From contig CAISLN010000063.1 of NCBI GenBank assembly GCA_903886275.1, positions 17,503 through 81,502 on the forward strand: a DNA stretch of 64,000 nucleotides, read 5' to 3'. A model generated the notes under the pieces. The model did no database searches. It saw only the letters and a list, made by a program, of their open reading frames with translations, and was not told the DNA's origin. The stretch comes from an uncultured beta proteobacterium. GTDB lineage: Bacteria > Pseudomonadota > Gammaproteobacteria > Burkholderiales > Burkholderiaceae_C. The position numbers and the translations under genes are program-made. Shown one piece after another: positions 9,738-18,845 of this stretch. Numbering within the stretch: position 1 is the stretch's first letter; each line of letters opens with the position of its first letter.

Positions 9738-11543
9738 CTACGGGAGAAAGGTTTGTCCGGTGACGGCCTGCAGGGCATTGCGGATGTCCAGCCCCAGGTC
9801 GGCCAGATCGGCTCTGGCCAGACTGGCCTTCATGGCGTCCACCAGGGGCGTGGGCACCGCATCATGGGTGTCGTAGCTAGACAGCGCAACGGCAGCGGCC
9901 CGAAGCGCCTCTATATCGCCGGCCAGATCGGCCCAGGTCCAGATCGCGCCGAGGGCCGCAAGCCGGCTCGCATCTTTGGCGGAATGGGGGACCTCGCCGT
10001 CAAAGTCTTCGTAGCTGCGGATGATCCAGTAGCGCGCGCCCTTGGCAGCGCTTTGAGCGCCCTGGCCGTTCAAGGCATTGAAGGCGTCCAGCCGGACGCT
10101 GTCGTAGGGACCGTCCTGCGGCAAACGACTGGTGTCCACGCTGGTCAGATAGAGCTTTGCTGCCGCTCCGGTGGCGCTATCGGGGTACTGCAGCATGCCC
10201 CGTAGGATGCCAACAGCGGCCGGGGCGCGCAGGGCGATCTGTTCGGGATCGGTGGGAATCAGGTCCACAAGATAGGCGCGGTCTGCCGCAGAGAGCGGGC
10301 TGTCGGCTGCTGCCTGGTAGGCTGCGCGAAGCTTGATCAACGCGGGATCAGAGAGCGTGGAAGCGGTGCTAAGCAAGGCGGCACTGAGCATGCGGGTCTT
10401 GAAACTCTCCGACCCCAGGCGCAGTTCCAATTGCGATGCGACGTCGATTTGCGTCCAGTTCCAATAGTTGACGATATAGGCAATGAGCGCCGGATTCTCC
10501 GCCAGCTCGGCGCTGTCGAGCAGAGCGCCGAGTGCGGTCTCGTTCGTGAGGCGCGCCTGTATGCTTGCGTCAGAGCCGAGTTGCGCGGCCCGGGTGGCCA
10601 GGCGACGTGCGCCCCACTTGATCGGCATCTCCATTATTCTTGCAAGCTCGGCCGCGTTGGTAACGGGCAGGGTGGCGTCTATGAGCGCAGCGGTCAGCGG
10701 CACAAACTGGCTGTCGTTGCTCTTGGCCCATTGGCTTTTGTCCAAGTCCGCCTCATTGTCGGGCAACGCGTAGGCGCCAACCACTTTGGTGAACTCATCG
10801 AGAATCGGCTGTGCGGGCTTCTGGTAGACCGGCAGTGCAACGCCTGCAAACTTAATGGCGATTTGCGCCTTCCACCAGTCAAGCCTGGGCTGCAGGTTGT
10901 TCTCGTTGTAGTCCTTCGTGCTGCTTGGCCAGACCCCGGTATGCTCCCTCCACCGGGGCGGCTCGAACTTGGTGGCACTGAGGTAGAAGTCCGCTAGCAA
11001 TTGGCGCGTAACGGGCAGCAGTCCGTTGTTCGCGCGGTACTGCTCTAGGATGGTGTAGACCAGATTGGTCATGCCCATGTATGTGTCGGGCCAACGGAAC
11101 GGATAGTCGGGGTGGTGGACCGAGGGAGATGCAAACAAATGGCCAACGACCGGGCCATAGGCCTCGTGGGAGTAGCTGTCCTGGTACACATGGATGGCGA
11201 TACCCAGCTTGGTCCGGTTGTTGGCCTTGAGCGCCATGTTGACGTTGTGCTTGGCCCAGGCACTGTGGCGCTCGGTCCAGGCTGCGCTATATGCCGAGTC
11301 GCAGGGGAAGTGGTAGAGGCGCCGCTGCTCGTCGCCTGAGGGCCACCGGATGGCGTCGGTGCGCGTATCCCAGTCGGTGTATTCGACCATCGTTGCAATT
11401 TCCAGCGCCTCCGCTCGGCTAAATCCACTGTCCATGGCGATCACGTAAACGGTGTAGAAATGGCCGTCTGTGTCGTATGCGAAAGCGCCAGGGACGCATA
11501 AAAAAATCCCCAAAAGCAGCAATAGTTCAGTCCGCAATTTCAT
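9738..11543 (-). CDS. Exported protein with PLC/P1-nuclease-like zinc domain
   Basis: A 601-residue protein with a signal peptide (ELLLLLGIFLCVPGAFA, cleavage near residue 22). The N-terminal ~230 residues carry scattered His/Asp groups: DTDGHFYTVY, DWDTRTDA, YHFPCDS, KHNVNMAL and LGIAIHVYQDSYSHEAYG. This resembles the all-helical zinc domain of phospholipase C/S1-P1 nuclease-like proteins (DUF6765-type). The C-terminal half is Ala/Leu-rich and helical, perhaps HEAT-like, without known motifs. A hydrolase acting outside the cytoplasm is the likely role, but neither substrate nor metal content can be read from sequence. The start has GGAGAGAATGTC in front. It is the third gene of the exported-protein operon. 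Confidence 0.75.
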   Translation of the reverse strand: MKLRTELLLLLGIFLCVPGAFAYDTDGHFYTVYVIAMDSGFSRAEALEIATMVEYTDWDTRTDAIRWPSGDEQRRLYHFPCDSAYSAAWTERHSAWAKHNVNMALKANNRTKLGIAIHVYQDSYSHEAYGPVVGHLFASPSVHHPDYPFRWPDTYMGMTNLVYTILEQYRANNGLLPVTRQLLADFYLSATKFEPPRWREHTGVWPSSTKDYNENNLQPRLDWWKAQIAIKFAGVALPVYQKPAQPILDEFTKVVGAYALPDNEADLDKSQWAKSNDSQFVPLTAALIDATLPVTNAAELARIMEMPIKWGARRLATRAAQLGSDASIQARLTNETALGALLDSAELAENPALIAYIVNYWNWTQIDVASQLELRLGSESFKTRMLSAALLSTASTLSDPALIKLRAAYQAAADSPLSAADRAYLVDLIPTDPEQIALRAPAAVGILRGMLQYPDSATGAAAKLYLTSVDTSRLPQDGPYDSVRLDAFNALNGQGAQSAAKGARYWIIRSYEDFDGEVPHSAKDASRLAALGAIWTWADLAGDIEALRAAAVALSSYDTHDAVPTPLVDAMKASLARADLADLGLDIRNALQAVTGQTFLP

Positions 11544-11586
11544 GACATTCTCTCCAAAGTTGCTTGCACCAAGGTCGGGGCTTAGC

Positions 11587-12435
11587 TCATTGGGCCGACG
11601 CCAACACCACGCGCAAGCCCAGGATGTTGACGCGACTGTCCGGAGCTATGGCGTCCCTATAGGCCGAGCGGCTGGCGTAGCTGTCGTAGTCCCAGCCGCC
11701 ACCCTTGAGCACCTTGTAGGCACCTGTGGCTGGCCCGGTCGGGTCGGTCTGGGCCGCCGCCTCAAAGATGCCATAGCGGTCCTGGCACCACTCGATCACA
11801 TTGCCGGCCATGTCATACAGTCCCCAGGCATTGGGCAGCTTCAGGCCGACCGGATGGCTGGCGCGTGCGCTGCCGGTATCCGAGTTGCCTGCGTACCAGG
11901 CGTAGTTGCCTATGGCCAGGGCGCTCAGGTCGTCGCCCCAGTAAAAGCGCGTGCGGCTGCCGGCGCGGGCTGCATATTCCCACTGCGCTTCGGTGGGCAG
12001 GCGAAAGACTTTTCCGTTGGGACGATGGGCCGCCGTGATGGCATTGAGCTTGTCCAGAAAGCCGCTGCCGCTCTGGTTGATCTGGTCCCAGCTCACCGTC
12101 TCAACCGGCAGGGAAAGGTTGCCGGTAAAGAAACTGGGATTGCTGCCCATCACGGCCTGCCACTGCGCCTGCGTGACTTCATACTTGCCCATGAGGAAGG
12201 CCTGGCTGATGGTCACCTGATGCTGCGGACCTTCGTCGGTCGAGCGCTCTGGCTCGCCCATGGCAGAGCCCATCTGGAAAACGCCTGCGGGAATCTCCAC
12301 CATGTCCAGCGTCACACCCTCGGCCAACACAAAGGACTGCACGGAGTTGGTCTTGCCACTGCATCCGCTCAGACCTGCTGCAAGGCCCAGCAGCAGCAAC
12401 ATGGCGCAACTGCCGAAAAATATAGGTCGCTTCAC
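11587..12435 (-). CDS. FGE/SUMF1-fold lipoprotein
   Basis: A 282-residue lipoprotein with a leader ending in lipobox LSGC (Cys25). Residues ~40-280 form the formylglycine-generating-enzyme (sulfatase-modifying factor) fold: EIPAGVFQMGS, QVTISQAFLMGKYEVTQAQW, VETVSWDQ, RLPTEAQWEYAARAG, YDMAGNVIEWCQD and a terminal ILGLRVVLA. The two active-site cysteines of true FGE near the C-terminus are absent: that region reads GGGWDYDSYASRSAYRD. Formylglycine formation is therefore unlikely, and a binding or redox-free role is more probable. It starts with GTG at 12435, preceded by GAGGTGTACC, 12 bp after the peptidase stop. Confidence 0.87.
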   Translation of the reverse strand: MKRPIFFGSCAMLLLLGLAAGLSGCSGKTNSVQSFVLAEGVTLDMVEIPAGVFQMGSAMGEPERSTDEGPQHQVTISQAFLMGKYEVTQAQWQAVMGSNPSFFTGNLSLPVETVSWDQINQSGSGFLDKLNAITAAHRPNGKVFRLPTEAQWEYAARAGSRTRFYWGDDLSALAIGNYAWYAGNSDTGSARASHPVGLKLPNAWGLYDMAGNVIEWCQDRYGIFEAAAQTDPTGPATGAYKVLKGGGWDYDSYASRSAYRDAIAPDSRVNILGLRVVLASAQ

Positions 12436-12447
12436 GGTACACCTCGC

Positions 12448-14115
12448 TTACTGCTGGTTGGCGGGAACAAACTCCAATGGCACGCTGTGCTCTGCGGTGT
12501 CGAGCAGCCTTTGCAGCTCGGGGCGAATGTGGGCGTACTTGGCAATAAATTGCGCCGCAGCCTGCTTGTCGCCATCGCCTTCGAGCTTGATCAAGGTGAT
12601 CAGAAGCTTGCGCACGGCCTCGGTCATCTTGGGCGTGTCCATGGTGAAGCGCTGGCTGGCTGCATCAAAGGACAGGGCGCCTTCGTCCAGAAATACATTC
12701 CAGGCAGCAGAGCGGATCACGCCATAGGCCGAGCCCATGCCAAAGCGGATCGAGCGCAGCGACTCGGCCATGAAGCCGGCGTAATGCTGCTCCAGCGGCA
12801 GCGTCACCAGGCCCTTGTCGATCAGGTAGGGCAGGTTGTAGAGGCCACCTATGTCGGCCTTGCCCTCTTCAATGGGGGAATAGGTTTCGCCCAGGGCTTC
12901 GCGCGGGCTGATGCTGCGGCCGTCCTTGAGCACCTCGCGTGGCCCCAGGGTGTGGCATACCTCGTGCATCAGCACCCAGGTGAAATAGGCCTCGTGCCGT
13001 ATCAGACCTGCCACCTCCGGCGTCAGGATGGCTTGCGCCAAGGGCTCTAGCACCACGGTGCGCCTTGTGTTGAGGTAGTTGCCCAGCATGACCTTTTTGG
13101 AACCCTTGGCATCCCAGACCTTGGGGTCGTTGGGCAGGCTAAAAGCCACCGCCTCCATGATGGCGCGCCCCTGGCCCGCACGGCGTATATCGTCTGCCAG
13201 CAGCAGCGGCATCATGGTGTCGGCCTTGTAGACGGGCTTGTATTGGGCCTCCACAGGCAAGTTGGCCTGCAAGGCCGGTCCGGTGGATTTGTACTTGGCC
13301 AACTGCGCTGCCGCCGCTTGGTCCACGATCAGGACATTGGATTTATAAAACGCTTTTTGCCCCATGAGCTGGTCGTCATAGGTTTCGTGGGGTCCTATGC
13401 TCAGGTCCAAATTTCCGCTCAGATCGATCCAGGCGATATTGGCGGCGTAGTAGTCGTCCGTCAGCAGGGCCTGGGCCTGCAACTCCAGGTAATGGCTCAG
13501 CGCAGGGCTTTGCGAGAGTGCCGCCGCCTCGCGCAGCACCCTGGCTGCAGGCCGCACAAATTCAGCGTATTCCAGATGGTAGGGAACCGCGACCAATGCA
13601 GTGCCACTGCGTTTGATCACCGTGAAAGGATCGAGCAGGGCCTTGGCCTGCTCGGGGTGGGCCGCCAGATAGGCCTCAAGTTCCGCCTTGCTCAGGTCGG
13701 GCGGGTACACATAGCCGCCTGGGGGGCGGGGCGTCAGCCCCACGATAGGCGCGAAATTCAGGAACCGGTCCCAGCGACCGTAGTTGGCATCGAGCAAGCT
13801 GTACGCAGCCCTGTCTGCCGCCTTGTTAGAGCCGGCCAGGCTTTGCCACAGCAGCTTGCCCTGTGGATCTACCTGGCGCCAAAAAGCGGCGTCCATAGAG
13901 GCCGAGGCTTCCACCATCTTGGCCAATACCGCTTTCTCCCAGCCCTGCAATGGCCCGTACAAGGGGCTTTGCGACATATCCCTTATCGGAAGTTTTGCAG
14001 CGCGCTCGATGATGTCGCTGGGATAGACAAGGTCGGATGGAAGGGGCGCCGTCGCGCCCGTTGGACTGAGCAAAAACAGCGTCGATAGGGCAAAACCCAG
14101 CATCACGGTTTTCAT
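12448..14115 (-). CDS. Exported M49-like (dipeptidyl-peptidase III-related) zinc peptidase
   Basis: A 555-residue protein with a signal peptide (GFALSTLFLLSPTGATA). The zinc motif H384-E385-V-C-H388 in VLMHEVCHTLGP is followed ~30 residues later by IEEGKADIGGLY, where E417 would be the third ligand. This pairing is typical of the peptidase M49-like/NUDT3-related family rather than of classical DPP III, which has HExxGH. The enzyme probably cleaves peptides in the periplasm. The ATG at 14115 is chosen because it directly precedes the signal peptide; the ribosome site is weak (AGGTTGTTCCT). It is the first gene of the five-gene run and so probably carries the operon promoter upstream. Confidence 0.82.
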   Translation of the reverse strand: MKTVMLGFALSTLFLLSPTGATAPLPSDLVYPSDIIERAAKLPIRDMSQSPLYGPLQGWEKAVLAKMVEASASMDAAFWRQVDPQGKLLWQSLAGSNKAADRAAYSLLDANYGRWDRFLNFAPIVGLTPRPPGGYVYPPDLSKAELEAYLAAHPEQAKALLDPFTVIKRSGTALVAVPYHLEYAEFVRPAARVLREAAALSQSPALSHYLELQAQALLTDDYYAANIAWIDLSGNLDLSIGPHETYDDQLMGQKAFYKSNVLIVDQAAAAQLAKYKSTGPALQANLPVEAQYKPVYKADTMMPLLLADDIRRAGQGRAIMEAVAFSLPNDPKVWDAKGSKKVMLGNYLNTRRTVVLEPLAQAILTPEVAGLIRHEAYFTWVLMHEVCHTLGPREVLKDGRSISPREALGETYSPIEEGKADIGGLYNLPYLIDKGLVTLPLEQHYAGFMAESLRSIRFGMGSAYGVIRSAAWNVFLDEGALSFDAASQRFTMDTPKMTEAVRKLLITLIKLEGDGDKQAAAQFIAKYAHIRPELQRLLDTAEHSVPLEFVPANQQ

Positions 14116-14133
14116 AGGAACAACCTGTTCGCT

Positions 14134-14267
14134 ACTAGACTTCAGGAAATAGAAATTCCCCGTCTTGGTGGTATCTTGATTATTGATTCCGTACCCAGGC
14201 CGCATGAAAGATAGGCTCATGCCAAGGATGAATGGCGTATTCTTTTTCGAATCAGGTGAAGTCTAGT
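14134..14267. promoter_or_regulatory. Spaced 11-bp inverted repeat upstream of the exported-protein operon
   Basis: ACTAGACTTCA (14134-14144) and its exact complement TGAAGTCTAGT (14257-14267) are separated by 112 bp and begin only 18 bp upstream of the peptidase start. Such spacing could serve DNA looping by a repressor, or it may be a remnant of a mobile piece. The gap 14116-14562 (447 bp) holds no other convincing gene. A short minus-strand open frame at 14263-14559 has no coding character. Confidence 0.4.
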
Positions 14268-14562
14268 GACATAAGCGACCCAGAAACCATATTCGAATTT
14301 CTTTCGATCGGCAGTCACTGGTCGAACTGACTTTTGTCAACCTCTCCTGTCTTGATAGCAAAAAATATCGGAAAAATGGTGCTTGCTGCACCAGACGCCA
14401 GAGACGCCGACCTGCCTGTGCGTTCAGGCAATTGCGAGCAACAATGGGGCGAGCAAGTTCAAATAAACCGCACAGCTTTCGATGCGATTGAGCGCAGGGG
14501 GTGTCTTTTTTTATAAGCTGTACGGAGTCCTTTGAGAACCCATGCCCGCGCGCTTCCATGCA

Positions 14563-17500
14563 TCAGCGACTAAACAGGGTCCCTCCGATGTCGGGATTCT
14601 TTAGGCCCGGTAGCGTGAGTGATTGATTCGTTGACGGTGCCACGGCCATAGACACCGCCGTCTGACTGCCGTGGCTGTCAAACTGTTTCATCACATCGAC
14701 CATTGCGGCTACTGCCGCAAGTGTTGGAATAGTTGGTTGCACTGGATTGGTCGCGGCGTTTATGGTCGGAATGGCCATGGCATTGGACGTGTCGCTTGGG
14801 TAGTTAAAAGCAGTCATGGCTTGCGCCATGCTGCTTACACGGTCGGTCAAATTATTTTTGGCGTCCGCTGAAGTGAGAGTGGTACCTTGCGTCAATACGG
14901 GCAGAGAAATGGTTTGCAGGGTGGGAGCGCTCTCGGCTGCCATCTGCAGCTCTGGCGCCATGTTGCCATTCAATGCCGCAATGGCGGCGTCAAGCGTTCC
15001 GGCCTGGGCCTGGGCCCCACCCTTGTCGGCCGCAAACCAAACGTCCGCCGCTGCATGGGTGGCACCGGCGGTTGTTTCATAACTCGCCACCAAGCCCAAC
15101 AGGTTTCCATTGTCTTTGTCGGTACCCACTGCCGCATTGAGATTGAGTTTTTTTATACCAAGCGAGTCGAGCGTACGCAGTTCACCCACACCGGTGAGAC
15201 CATCCGAGTTGCCGTCCACCCACACTTTCAGTGTGTCCCAAATCGCATCCGATTTGTCCACCACATTGTCTTGGTTGGTGTCATATGTCCGTAGCACCGT
15301 GTAGCCATCGTGGGCAGCCTGGCCGTTGGCCAATTTGGTTGCAGAACCAAACAACTCGGAGCCGTCATTGACCACGCCATCACTGTTGCGATCCAGCACA
15401 AGCAAACCATCATCGTGGCTCACCCAGCCGGTGTTGATGTTCTTCCCGTCAGCCAATAAGTCAAACTTCACACCGTCGGCAATGCTCAGGGTTTTCACCC
15501 CGTCGCCATTCAGATCAAGGACGATGGGAGTCACCATGCTTAGTTTGGGAATGAGCGATGGCGCGACACTGGCCAACTGCTGGGGCGTCAATGCTTTGAC
15601 TTGTGCAGGGACTAGCGACTGGAGCTGCTCACCGGTCAGCGCCCCAATTTGTGCGGGCTTCAATGCGGCGACTTGCTTGGGCGTCAGAGCCGCGATTTTG
15701 TCAACGCTGAGTGCGGCAATCCGGGCGGTGGTCAGGCCCGCCACAGCAGCAGCATTGATCTCCGATAAATGTGTGCTATCCAATGCGGCAATCTGGGCGT
15801 CGGTAAGGGCTGCGATCTGGGTGGACTTGAACGCTGCCATTTGGGCAGGCGACAGCTCTGCCAAATCGGCCACGTCAATCGCCTGCACCTGCGGGGAACT
15901 CAAGGCACCCAGGGCCGCTGGGCTGAGAGCGCCAATCTGGGTATTGGTGAGTGCGGTGATCCGGCTTGCAGCCAAACCAGGCATCTGCGCGGCAGTCAAC
16001 CCGCTGATCGCAGCGTCAGAAATCAACTGGAGCTGAGGGTCAGTCAGCGCCGCAAATTGTGCGGGCCTCAATGCGCCGACTTGCTTGGGCGTCAAAGCCG
16101 CGATTTTGTCAGCGCCGAGTCCTCCAATCTGGGCCGCAGTCAGGCCCACCACAGCCGCAGCACTGATCGCCGAAAATTGTGCGCTGTCCAGCCCGGCGAT
16201 CTGGGCGTCGGTAAGGGCCGCGATCTGGGTGGACTTGAACGCCGCCATTTGGGTAGGCGACAGCTCTGCCAAATCGGCCACGTCAATCGCCTGCACCTGC
16301 AGGGAACTCAAGGCACCCAGGGCTGCTGTGCTGAGAGCGCCAATCTGGGTATTGGTAAGTGCGGTGATCCGGCTTGCGCCCAAACCAGGCATCTGCGCGG
16401 CAGTCAACCCGCTGATCGCAGCGTCGGAAATCAACCGGAGCTGAGGGTCAGTCAGCAGCGCCAATTGTGCGGGCCTCAATGCGCCGACTTGTTTGGGCTT
16501 CAAAGCCGCGATTTTGTCAGCGCCGAGTCCGGTAATATGGGCCTCGGTCAGGCCCACCATAGCAGCAGCACTGATCGCCGAAAATTGTGTGGGGTCCAAT
16601 GCGGCGATCTGGCCGGCGCTGAGGGCCGCGATCTGGGTGGACTTGAACGCCGCCATTTGGGCAGGCGACAGCTCTGCCAAATCGGCCGCGTCAATTGCCT
16701 TCAGCTGCAAGGAACTCAAGGCACCCAGGGCCGCTGTGCTGAGAGCGCCAATCTGGGTGTTGGTGAGTGCGGTGATCTGGCTTGCAGCCAAACCAGGCAT
16801 CTGCGCTGCAGTCAACCCGCTGATCGCAGTTTCAGAAATCGACTGGAGCTGAATGTCAGTCAGCACCGCCAATTGTGCGGGCCTCAATGCGCTGACTTGC
16901 TTGGGCGTCAAAGCCGCTGTTTTGTCAACGTCGAGTCCGGTAATCTGGGCCGCAGTCAGGCCCACCACAGCAGCAGCACTGATCGCCGAAAATTGTGTGC
17001 TGTCCAATGCGGCAATCTGGGCGTCGCTAAGGGCCGCGATCTGGTTGGCCTTGAAAGCCGCCATTTGGGCAGGCGACAGCTCTGCCAAATCGGCCGCGTC
17101 AATCGCCTGCACCTGCAGGGAACTCAAGGCACCCAGGGCCGCTGTGCTGAGAGCGCCAATCTGGGTATTGGTAAGTGCGGTGATCCGGCTTGCGCCCAAA
17201 CCAGGCATCTGCGCGGCAGTCAACCCGCTGATCGCAGTTTCAGAAATCAACCGGAGCTGAGGGTCAGTCAGCGCCGCAAATTGTGCAGGACTCAATGCGC
17301 CGACTTGCTTGGGCTTCAAAGCCGCGATTTTGTCAGCGCCGAGTCCCGCAATCTGGGCCGCAGTCAGGCCCACCACAGCAGCAGCACTGATCGCCGAAAA
17401 TTGTGTGGGGTCCAATGCGGCGATCTGGCTGGCGCTAAGGGCCGCGATCTGGGTGGCCTTGAACGCCGCCATTTGGGCAGGCGACAGCTCTGCCAAGTAG

Positions 17501-17967
17501 GTCGCGTCAATCGCCTGCACCTGCAGGGCACTCAAGGCACCCAGGGCCGCTGGGCTGAGGGCGCCAATCTGGGAGTTGGTGAGTACGGTGATCTGGCTTG
17601 CAGCCAAACCAGGCATCTGCGCGGCAGTCAACCCGCTGATCGCAGCGTCGGAAATCGACTGGAGCTGGGTCTCAGTCAGCAGCGCCAATTGTGCAGGCTT
17701 CAATGCGCCGACTTGTTTGGGCGTCAAAGCCGCTGTTTTGTCAACGCCGAGTCCGGTAATCTGGGCCGCAGTCAGGCCCACCACAGCAGCAGCGCTGATC
17801 GCCGAAAATTGTGTGCTGTCCAATGCGGCAATCTGGGCGTCGGTAAGGGCCGCGATCTGGGTGGCCTTGAACGCCGCCATTTGGGCAGGCACCAATGCGG
17901 CGAGCTGATCGAGGGTCAAAGCCGCAATTTGCGCTGGCGAAAGTGAGTTAATGATCAATGTCGGCAA
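14563..17967 (-). CDS. Giant octapeptide-repeat protein with C-terminal EF-hand-like calcium domain
   Basis: A 1134-residue acidic, Ala/Leu-rich protein. After nine leading residues it consists of 100 contiguous octapeptides (residues 10-809) of consensus [ST]-x-x-Q-[I/V/M/L]-x-[A/G]-L, such as SPAQIAAL, TDAQIAAL and TPKQVGAL. The C-terminal ~325 residues start with IVLDLNGDG and contain several calcium loops (DRNSDGVVNDGSELFG, DTNQDNVVDKSD, DGNSDGLTGVGEL), a domain common at the ends of RTX-like adhesins and type I secreted proteins. There is no Sec signal peptide; type I export would fit, but no transporter genes are nearby. It starts with TTG at 17965-17967, preceded by GGGAG at a 6-base spacing. 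Likely a surface or secreted structural/adhesive protein; the function is inferred. Confidence 0.82.
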   Translation of the reverse strand: MPTLIINSLSPAQIAALTLDQLAALVPAQMAAFKATQIAALTDAQIAALDSTQFSAISAAAVVGLTAAQITGLGVDKTAALTPKQVGALKPAQLALLTETQLQSISDAAISGLTAAQMPGLAASQITVLTNSQIGALSPAALGALSALQVQAIDATYLAELSPAQMAAFKATQIAALSASQIAALDPTQFSAISAAAVVGLTAAQIAGLGADKIAALKPKQVGALSPAQFAALTDPQLRLISETAISGLTAAQMPGLGASRITALTNTQIGALSTAALGALSSLQVQAIDAADLAELSPAQMAAFKANQIAALSDAQIAALDSTQFSAISAAAVVGLTAAQITGLDVDKTAALTPKQVSALRPAQLAVLTDIQLQSISETAISGLTAAQMPGLAASQITALTNTQIGALSTAALGALSSLQLKAIDAADLAELSPAQMAAFKSTQIAALSAGQIAALDPTQFSAISAAAMVGLTEAHITGLGADKIAALKPKQVGALRPAQLALLTDPQLRLISDAAISGLTAAQMPGLGASRITALTNTQIGALSTAALGALSSLQVQAIDVADLAELSPTQMAAFKSTQIAALTDAQIAGLDSAQFSAISAAAVVGLTAAQIGGLGADKIAALTPKQVGALRPAQFAALTDPQLQLISDAAISGLTAAQMPGLAASRITALTNTQIGALSPAALGALSSPQVQAIDVADLAELSPAQMAAFKSTQIAALTDAQIAALDSTHLSEINAAAVAGLTTARIAALSVDKIAALTPKQVAALKPAQIGALTGEQLQSLVPAQVKALTPQQLASVAPSLIPKLSMVTPIVLDLNGDGVKTLSIADGVKFDLLADGKNINTGWVSHDDGLLVLDRNSDGVVNDGSELFGSATKLANGQAAHDGYTVLRTYDTNQDNVVDKSDAIWDTLKVWVDGNSDGLTGVGELRTLDSLGIKKLNLNAAVGTDKDNGNLLGLVASYETTAGATHAAADVWFAADKGGAQAQAGTLDAAIAALNGNMAPELQMAAESAPTLQTISLPVLTQGTTLTSADAKNNLTDRVSSMAQAMTAFNYPSDTSNAMAIPTINAATNPVQPTIPTLAAVAAMVDVMKQFDSHGSQTAVSMAVAPSTNQSLTLPGLKNPDIGGTLFSR
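15541..17940 (-). repeat. 408-bp tandem super-repeats (17 octads each), 2400 bp in total
   Basis: A landmark (TTGGGCAGGC or TTGGGTAGGC) recurs at 15841, 16249, 16657, 17065, 17473 and 17881, always exactly 408 bp apart. 408 bp equals 136 residues or 17 octads. The whole repeat tract is 2400 bp, exactly 100 octads, about 5.9 super-repeats. Units differ by scattered substitutions but no indels disturb the register, which indicates amplification in whole 17-octad blocks plus selection on phase. Confidence 0.9.
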
Positions 17968-18366
17968 TTTCTACTCCCAAAAATATGCACCCAAATCCGT
18001 GACAGCAAGGCCTAGCGACAAGACTGAGGGCAACAAAAAACACTCCAGCCATTCGAAATCACTTGGCCGCATCGCTTGGCGGGAAGTGTCACACCCAAAT
18101 ATTTGTCCCACCCATACAAATGGCGCAGGGTCATACGCACATCTATCGGTCGGCTATTGGAAAAGCAAGTGTTCGGCTCACAGATTCAGTACGCAGTCAT
18201 GAACAAGCCAATTTATATATCGGCGTCCAAGAACATCTCATCTGTTGCGGATAGAGAGCAGCCCAACCACCCTTCCTCTTGCGAGGGATGGGGTTTGAAG
18301 CTTTGCGTGCAAGGATTCCTCCTCGGTTGCCGATGCTTGGATCTTACGTCCGATGCAAGTACCTAT

Positions 18367-18397
18367 AAAAATATAAAAAACATATTTTTATATTTTT
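18367..18397. promoter_or_regulatory. AT-only inverted repeat in a gene-poor stretch
   Basis: AAAAATATAAAAA (18367-18379) and TTTTTATATTTTT (18385-18397) form a perfect 13-bp hairpin with loop ACATA, in sharp contrast to the GC-rich surroundings. It lies about 400 bp upstream of the octad-repeat gene and could be a terminator, a promoter-region element or a silencer (H-NS-like) target. The rest of 17968-18688 (about 720 bp) contains no gene I can support. Confidence 0.4.
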
Positions 18398-18688
18398 TCA
18401 CTGTGTTAAAGTAGGCCTCCTTTTTTTGAGGAATCGCGTTGCCCGGAAGAAAAATAGCTATCCAAAAACAACGCAACCTACAGTAGATGCAGACACTATT
18501 GGATAGTCATGCTGCTTCTGTGCGTTATCAAAGACAGTCCGAGGCGCAACTGATACAGAAGCTCAGTTCCAACGCGCATTTGGAACTGCATCAAGAACCG
18601 TACCCAGCAATTCACGCCTGCGGACCGACCCCTAGCGTCTCTCGATGCGCCCGTCGCGCAACTCGCCTTGTCCGGGCTGCCCCACCCC

Positions 18689-18826
18689 TCAAACCGCCTT
18701 GGTTTTGAAGCTGCGCTGAAAACGCTCCAGGCTATTGCCGCGGACAAACAGGATGTCGTCACCGGCGATAGCGAAGGCAGCATCAAACTCCACGATGCTG
18801 TCGCCGGCGCGCTCCACCGCCACCTA
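18689..18826 (-). pseudogene. Detached 3' fragment of a TrkA/RCK potassium channel gene
   Basis: Reading the minus strand gives ~44 codons (VAVERAGDSIVEF, AFAIAGDDILFV, NSLERFQRSFKTKAV, then TGA) that match the last residues of the intact channel gene ending at 19224 (VAVERAGDILVEF, AFTIAGDDILFV, NSLERFQRSFKTMAV). Similarity stops abruptly at the upstream side, where an in-frame TAG sits directly before the first matching codon. It is therefore a broken tail copy, not an independent gene. The frameshifted antidote gene lies between it and the intact channel. Confidence 0.8.
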
Positions 18827-18845
18827 GCCTGATGGGCAACTCGCC

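Noticed and set aside
14263..14559. Short minus-strand open frame upstream of the exported-protein operon.
   Set aside because: No ribosome site, no recognisable composition or motif; treated as non-coding.
15541..17940. Regular 408-bp repeats as a CRISPR-like array.
   Set aside because: The units are coding, with no short conserved repeats plus unique spacers, and no cas genes are nearby.
14563..17967. Octads of the form LTPAQV resemble the start of TAL-effector repeats.
   Set aside because: The period is 8, not 33-35 residues, there is no repeat-variable di-residue, and the C-terminus is a calcium domain.
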